A program made the position numbers and the translations under genes. Positions 7,732-11,555 of a stretch of 11,555 nt of DNA are shown here, one piece after another (position 1 is the stretch's first letter; each line of letters opens with the position of its first letter). Under the pieces are notes generated by a model, which was not told where the DNA came from, ran no database searches, and was given only the letters and a program-made list of their open reading frames with translations. The stretch spans positions 1-11,555 of the forward strand of contig PLTL01000121.1 in NCBI GenBank assembly GCA_003164475.1, written 5' to 3'. This DNA comes from Candidatus Dormiibacterota bacterium. GTDB taxonomy: Bacteria > Chloroflexota > Dormibacteria > UBA8260 > Bog-877.

Positions 7732-10488
7732 ATGGAGCCGTGGTATAGGGTGGCCACCCCGCGCAAGGAGGTTCGCGAGGGTCGATCCTTTAATCCGGAT
7801 GAGTTTGCCATTGCCTTGGAGCAGGTCGTCGCGGGGACAGCGCCGGAAGATTATCGCGATCCTGCTCAGTTCTTCGTCCGAACATGTTTCACGCGAGCGC
7901 TCCGCGAGCTAGCGAGTATGGTGCTGCGCCGGCTCGCAGGCAGGACGGAGGACACGTCGCCGGTTGTTACCCTGATCACTCAGTTCGGGGGTGGTAAGAC
8001 CCACGCGCTGACCACGCTTTACCACTTGGCTACGAACGGAGATGCAGCTAGTGGCTACGACGGGGTCGCCGATCTAATGAAGGAAGCCGGCGTGACGTCG
8101 ATTCCCAAGGCGAAGGTTGCCGTGTTCGTCGGCAACGCCTGGGACCCCCGGGAAGGACGAGAGACCCCGTGGATCGACATTGCTCGTCAACTCGCTGGCG
8201 ACAAGGGTGTTGAGGCACTCGGCTCGGCCGCGAAGACCAGCGCTCCTGGCACCGATGCGATCGCGAACGTGTTTCAGGCCGCCGACGCCCCGGTGCTCCT
8301 GCTCTTTGACGAGGTGCTGAATTATCTCAGTCGCCACCGTGGTGGCGCGGATTCCTTCCTCTCTTTCATACAGAACCTCACTGTGGCGACGACTGGTACT
8401 TCGCACGGAGCGTGCGTGATCAGCCTGCCGCGCAGCCAGGTGGAGTTGACGGAGTGGGATCAGGAATGGCAGGACCGAATTGCAAAGGTGGTCCGGCGGG
8501 TAGCGAAGGATCTAATCGTCAACGACGAGATGGAGATTAGCGAGGTCGTTCGGCGGCGGCTATTTCAGGATTTGGGAAGCGAGAGGGTCCGGAAGAACGT
8601 GGCCAAGGCGTTCGGGGACTGGTGCTTCGAACGTCGCGCCCAGCTACCACCAGAATGGACGGCAGTGGATTCGGCGGGCACGGAGGCGAAGGCGCGCGAG
8701 TTCCTGCAGCGTCGCTTCGAGGCCTGCTATCCGTTCCATCCGGGGACGCTGTCAGTCTTTCAGCGCAAGTGGCAGGCGCTGCCGCAGTATCAGCAGACGC
8801 GCGGCACGCTGGGAATGCTCGCACAATGGATCGCTATCGCAGCCCAGGACGCTTTCACGAAGGCGCGAAACGAGCCGCTCATCACACTCGGATCCGCACC
8901 GCTTTCGGAGCCGGGGTTTCGCAGCGTGGTGCTGGGGCAGCTCGGCGAGTCCAGGCTGGTGGCGGCGATCGACACTGACATTGCAGGTGAGCAGGCGCAC
9001 AGCAAGGCACTCGACGCCGACACTAGTGGCCCACTACGCGATATCCACCGGCGTGTTGGGACCGCGATCCTCTTCGAGTCGTCGGGAGGTCAAACAGATA
9101 AAGTCGCGCACCTCCCAGAGCTGCGCTTCGCCCTCGGCGAGCCGGAGCTGGACACTACGACAATCGACAATGCGGCGCTCGCACTCGAGGGTCGGTCCTA
9201 CTTCATTCGAAAGGTGGGGTCGGATGGATTCCGAATCGGGTACCAGCCAACAATGAAGAAGGTCGTGAGTGACCGGCGCGCGTCTCTGGACGAGGAGACC
9301 GAGGTCAAGCCCATGGTGCGCAGGTTTGTGGAGGAGGAGTTCCGTCGCGCTGCGAGCATTCCCGTGTTGCCCTTTCCCAGTGACGGGGCGGAAATCCCAG
9401 ACACACCGAGGCTCACGCTCGTGTTGGCCGATCCCGAAGCGGAATGGTCGGGCGGAGAGGCGCTTCGCGGCCAGTTGGCCGAGTGGACCCGACAGCGGGG
9501 CACGTCGCCGCGCCTCTATCCCGGTGCACTTGTGTGGTGCCTGAAGAAGCCTGGCCGAGAGCTGCATGACAAAGTGGAGCTGATGCTCGCTTGGAGGCGG
9601 GTCGCGCGGGAGGTCGCAGAGGGGACGCTCGGCGGCGAGTTCGAGAAGGGCGATCGGGCGGATCTCCAAGCGAAGGTTAAGGACGCGGAAGAGGCTGTCA
9701 AGGACGAGGTTTGGGGCGACTACCGCTTCGCCGTCCTCGCGGACAGCCAGGAACGGGATGGGCTTAAGGTCATAGACTTGGGAGCCGGCCACTCGTCGAG
9801 TGGCGAGTCGCTCTGTGGCCGCGTGATTGGTGCGCTTCGATCCGAGGCGCTTCTCAACGAATCTGTCGGCGCTGGCTACATCGAGCGCAACTGGCCTCCG
9901 GCGCTCAAGGTTGCGGGCGAATGGCCCCTAGCGAGCCTACGCCAGAGCTTCCTCAACGGCTCACTGACGCGACTGATCGATCCCGACGTGACTCTGCGCG
10001 GCAAGATCGCTGAGTTCGTCGAACGGGGTGACTTCGGCCTTGCCTCCGGCAAGAGGCCGGAGGGCAAGTACGAGCGGATGTGGTTCAAGGAACCTGTGGC
10101 GACCGAGGAGGTCGCCTTCGACGCCGATGTGTTCCTGCTTCGACGGGAGGCGGCGGAAGCCCTCAAGGCGGGTACGCCTCCGGAGCCTGGGCCTGGTTCC
10201 ACGGCTCAGCCACGTACGGGTCCGGTCACCGAGCCTGAGCCTCCATTGGGACGCGAGCCGGTTACTGGCGAGCAGACAAAGAGCTTCCGGCTTGTCGGCA
10301 CGATTCCCCCGGAGATGTGGAATCGTCTCGGCACGAGGATCCTTCCCAAGCTCCGAGCTGGCTCTGATCTCAGAGTTGGGGTGGAGTTTTCGGTTACAGT
10401 CAACGCGGCGGCGGGTGAGAGCTTGCTATCGGAATTGCGCCAGATCCTGCAAGAGCTGGGTCTCGCGGAGAGGGTAAAGATCGAGTGA
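7732..10488 (+). CDS. DUF499-family P-loop ATPase (anti-phage associated, PglY/BrxC-like)
   Basis: A 918-residue AAA+-type ATPase of the DUF499 family. Walker A is QFGGGKTH (84-91, K89) and Walker B is VLLLFDEV (188-195, D193/E194). Downstream signatures typical of the family are YPFHP (333-337) and QQTRGTLGML (354-363), the latter with a candidate arginine finger, R357. The N-terminal about 80 residues are the usual lead-in (RSFNPDEFAIALEQVVAG). A Pro/Glu/Gly-rich linker (814-843) joins the body to a compact C-terminal domain (about 850-918: VGTIPPEMWNRLG, ending in QILQELGL). DUF499 proteins recur beside DUF1156 methylases in defence islands, and the distantly related PglY/BrxC ATPases are core to Pgl/BREX; they probably act as oligomeric ATP-driven assembly or sensing platforms on DNA. 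Substrate is unknown. Last of the four large genes; start fixed by AGGAGG. The GTGA at its stop may couple it to a short ORF. Confidence 0.9.
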   Translation: MEPWYRVATPRKEVREGRSFNPDEFAIALEQVVAGTAPEDYRDPAQFFVRTCFTRALRELASMVLRRLAGRTEDTSPVVTLITQFGGGKTHALTTLYHLATNGDAASGYDGVADLMKEAGVTSIPKAKVAVFVGNAWDPREGRETPWIDIARQLAGDKGVEALGSAAKTSAPGTDAIANVFQAADAPVLLLFDEVLNYLSRHRGGADSFLSFIQNLTVATTGTSHGACVISLPRSQVELTEWDQEWQDRIAKVVRRVAKDLIVNDEMEISEVVRRRLFQDLGSERVRKNVAKAFGDWCFERRAQLPPEWTAVDSAGTEAKAREFLQRRFEACYPFHPGTLSVFQRKWQALPQYQQTRGTLGMLAQWIAIAAQDAFTKARNEPLITLGSAPLSEPGFRSVVLGQLGESRLVAAIDTDIAGEQAHSKALDADTSGPLRDIHRRVGTAILFESSGGQTDKVAHLPELRFALGEPELDTTTIDNAALALEGRSYFIRKVGSDGFRIGYQPTMKKVVSDRRASLDEETEVKPMVRRFVEEEFRRAASIPVLPFPSDGAEIPDTPRLTLVLADPEAEWSGGEALRGQLAEWTRQRGTSPRLYPGALVWCLKKPGRELHDKVELMLAWRRVAREVAEGTLGGEFEKGDRADLQAKVKDAEEAVKDEVWGDYRFAVLADSQERDGLKVIDLGAGHSSSGESLCGRVIGALRSEALLNESVGAGYIERNWPPALKVAGEWPLASLRQSFLNGSLTRLIDPDVTLRGKIAEFVERGDFGLASGKRPEGKYERMWFKEPVATEEVAFDADVFLLRREAAEALKAGTPPEPGPGSTAQPRTGPVTEPEPPLGREPVTGEQTKSFRLVGTIPPEMWNRLGTRILPKLRAGSDLRVGVEFSVTVNAAAGESLLSELRQILQELGLAERVKIE

Positions 10489-10601
10489 GCACCTCCCCAA
10501 TAGACTGTCAGGTGATCACCCAGCGAGCGAGCCATCCCACCGAACGCTACCTCGCACTGATATCCCACGCCGCGGTCGCCCGCCACTTCGACTTTGTCTA
10601 G
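10485..10601 (+). CDS. Short ORF coupled to DUF499 gene by GTGA; possibly 5' part of a TAG-interrupted gene
   Basis: A 38-residue frame starting at a GTG that shares GTGA with the DUF499 stop, the same junction used between the methylase and nuclease genes. Its product begins MSTSPIDCQVITQRASHPTE and ends in an apparent helix (RYLALISHAAVARHFDFV). Third codon positions are about three-quarters G/C, as in a real gene of this genome. The frame ends at TAG (10599-10601), and the next 11 sense codons lead without another stop into the 106-codon ORF at 10635. I do not recognise the family. It could be a genuine small protein, the N-terminus of a 156-codon gene broken by one nonsense change, or chance; the coupling geometry and in-frame continuation favour one of the first two. 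Confidence 0.45.
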   Translation: MSTSPIDCQVITQRASHPTERYLALISHAAVARHFDFV

Positions 10602-10622
10602 GGTACCGTTGGTATCGAGGAT

Positions 10623-10628
10623 GAGGAG
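10623..10628 (+). promoter_or_regulatory. Shine-Dalgarno-like GAGGAG before the 106-codon ORF
   Basis: GAGGAG lies 6 bases before the ATG at 10635, which supports independent initiation there. If instead the frame is one gene read from 10485, the same bases encode part of an Asp-Glu run (EDEE) and the match is incidental. Confidence 0.4.
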
Positions 10629-10634
10629 ACGGAC

Positions 10635-10955
10635 ATGGGACCGGTGATCACGCTGCCCATCACAGACGCCCTATTCGCGATCAGCCGGGAGGCGCCGCTC
10701 CCTCATAGGCCGCCCTCTCCGGTCGGCTACGAGGTCGATCCGGAGCGAGAGTACGAGGTTCGATGGGAACAGCCTACGGGGATCGTGGGTCACTGCCGGG
10801 TTACTCAGCGTGAGGATCGGGCCTTGGTCGTCGAGCTAACCGATGTCGAGATCAGTGTCCCGTTGGAAGCTGTGGCGTGGCGACCGATGTTCAACATCGA
10901 AGCGGATGGCGTAGCCAGACTCCAGGCAATCGCAGCATTCAGCGTGACGCCGTAG
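10635..10955 (+). CDS. Hypothetical protein of 106 residues
   Basis: The product is acidic and apparently soluble, with no signal peptide or membrane segment. The central part (YEVDPEREYEVRWEQPTG, then GHCRVTQREDRALVVELTDVEISVPLEAV) reads as alternating beta strands, ending in a short hydrophobic tail. The N-terminus (GPVITLPITDALFAIS) looks like the interior rather than the beginning of a domain. I do not recognise the family. It begins 146 bases after the DUF499 stop and is in the same frame as the 38-codon ORF at 10485, with only one TAG between them. So it may be a free-standing accessory gene using GAGGAG, or the C-terminal two-thirds of a nonsense-interrupted gene. Composition and strand agree with co-transcription with the operon. 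Confidence 0.55.
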   Translation: MGPVITLPITDALFAISREAPLPHRPPSPVGYEVDPEREYEVRWEQPTGIVGHCRVTQREDRALVVELTDVEISVPLEAVAWRPMFNIEADGVARLQAIAAFSVTP

Positions 10956-10967
10956 CCTGCAGGGCTA
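10953..10967. other. Small stem-loop at the 3' end of the 106-codon ORF
   Basis: TAGCC and GGCTA pair around the 5-base loop TGCAG, and the stem includes the TAG stop codon. The stem is only 5 bp and no T-run follows, so it is too weak to call a terminator; it may be a minor RNA structure or chance. Confidence 0.2.
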
Positions 10968-10983
10968 ACTGACGAACAGAGAA

Positions 10984-11238
10984 GTGGCACAATCTGGCGA
11001 TCCCGAGGACCTCGCGTACGGGTTCTTCCGGCTGAATCGGTGCCTCACGATACGAGACGTCATCGTCCACCCAGACCGGCGGGGTTCGCGACGGACCGAT
11101 GCGGATGTGCTCGCACTGCGCTTTCCCTGGCGCGCCGAGCAGGACATGGTCGAGTGGACGACGCCTCAGCCTTACTTAGCGCGTCGGTCACACCAACCGC
11201 CCCCTCCCCGTCGATCGCTTGCCCATACGCGGGCCTGA
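10984..11238 (+). pseudogene. Probable truncated remnant of a larger protein
   Basis: An 84-codon frame whose first about 58 residues read as real protein: an amphipathic helix (DPEDLAYGFFRLNRCLTI) followed by a compact motif, RDVIVHPDRRG, then RTDADVLALRFPWRAEQ. I associate the HPDRRG...RTDADVLALRFP pattern with the N-terminal part of longer uncharacterised bacterial proteins, from memory only. After about 11160 the frame becomes a Pro/Arg-rich stretch with no protein character and stops at TGA. The GTG at 10984 has no proper ribosome site, and the frame is closed upstream by TAA at 10966-10968. The simplest reading is a fragment left by deletion or recombination with a break near 11160. A short functional protein is less likely. 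Confidence 0.4.
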
Positions 11239-11280
11239 GAGGCACGGAGAGAGGGGGCCGAGGCATTCCATTACCCCCGG

Positions 11281-11308
11281 CCACCGGCCCTCAGCCGTGG
11301 GGCGGTGG
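11281..11308. terminator. GC-rich imperfect hairpin, possible terminator or regulatory structure
   Basis: CCACCGGCCC (11281-11290) pairs with GGGGCGGTGG (11299-11308) in nine of ten positions around an 8-base loop. The nearest T-rich run (TTCTTT) begins about 20 bases after the stem, so it is not a textbook intrinsic terminator. It is the strongest secondary structure I found after the operon and could end or attenuate transcription; stem-loops of this size also arise by chance in GC-rich DNA. Confidence 0.28.
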
Positions 11309-11539
11309 GCAGTGAGGATTCTTTCGCCGTTCTTCGCACCATCCGGAGCTGCCGCACCATTCAGCATCCGGACGGGAATGCGGGCGGCGCCGTTGAGGCG
11401 GTCGCTGCGCTAGCGCGTTCCCATGGCAAGGGCGCGGTGTAGCGATCCGTGGGGCGATCAGTGCAACCGTCCATGCAGCCCTTAGATGGATACACCTCCA
11501 CCACACCCGTAGGCGTTGGTAGGTAAGGGAATTCCGCTC

Positions 11540-11555
11540 AGGAAGAACCCATGAC
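11540..11555 (+). other. Possible start of the next gene (first two codons only)
   Basis: AGGAAG (11540-11545) lies 5 bases before an ATG at 11551, which is good spacing for a ribosome binding site. Only Met-Thr can be read before the window ends, so whether a gene follows cannot be judged here. Confidence 0.3.

Larger units (their letters stand above)
11239..11555. other. Gene-free stretch after the defence cluster
   Basis: No frame on either strand has a credible start together with protein-like composition. The region holds a GC-rich imperfect hairpin at 11281-11308 and a ribosome-site-like sequence at its very end. I see no tRNA, insertion-sequence end, direct repeat or CRISPR-type repeat. 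Confidence 0.5.

Noticed and set aside
11040..11315. 91-codon frame overlapping the downstream remnant
   Set aside because: Arg/Pro/Gly-rich and without protein-like pattern; the frame at 10984 carries the protein-like motif instead.
1..11555. CRISPR array, transposase, integrase, rRNA or tRNA genes
   Set aside because: No spaced direct repeats, transposase or recombinase motifs, or RNA gene structure were found on either strand by reading.

Overview
The window is high-GC bacterial DNA (about 60-65% G+C by eye) with GTG/ATG starts and good Shine-Dalgarno sites. The sequence does not fix the genus; a GC-rich proteobacterium, actinobacterium or related soil/aquatic lineage would fit. All real genes lie on the + strand. 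They look like an anti-phage defence operon followed by a degraded accessory segment.

Layout: bases 1-257 are a leader with no convincing gene, a weak -10-like hexamer and a small palindrome. Bases 258-10488 hold four large, tightly packed genes: (1) an SNF2-type helicase of 1159 residues with a C-terminal DUF3883/NOV_C domain; (2) a 1005-residue DUF1156 adenine-specific DNA methyltransferase with Zn-ribbon cysteines; (3) a 324-residue protein joining an EVE/PUA-like N-terminal domain to a PD-(D/E)XK nuclease-like C-terminal domain resembling the N-terminus of type I restriction HsdR; (4) a 918-residue DUF499 P-loop ATPase. Genes 1/2 and 2/3 overlap by 4 bases (ATGA, GTGA). Genes 3 and 4 are 9 bases apart, with an AGGAGG site overlapping the stop codon of gene 3. 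All recognisable catalytic motifs are intact.

At 10485 a 38-codon ORF overlaps the DUF499 stop by GTGA. It ends at a TAG, after which the same frame stays open into a 106-codon ORF (10635-10955), so the two may be one gene broken by a single amber codon. At 10984-11238 is what looks like a truncated protein fragment, followed by about 320 bases with no gene, one GC-rich imperfect hairpin, and possibly the first two codons of another gene at the very end.

How the parts may work together (inference): the methyltransferase would mark host DNA. The DUF499 ATPase and the SNF2 helicase would sense or remodel incoming DNA. The EVE-nuclease protein, possibly with the helicase's DUF3883 domain, would recognise or cut it. 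The parts overlap with type 3 BREX (DUF1156 methylase, SNF2 helicase, PglY/BrxC-like ATPase) and class 1 DISARM (SNF2 helicase, adenine methylase). No PglZ, BrxA, BrxL, DrmA, DrmB or DrmC gene is present in the window. DUF499 and DUF1156 families are known from defence islands. The EVE-nuclease fusion and the small downstream gene(s) are the parts I consider least described.
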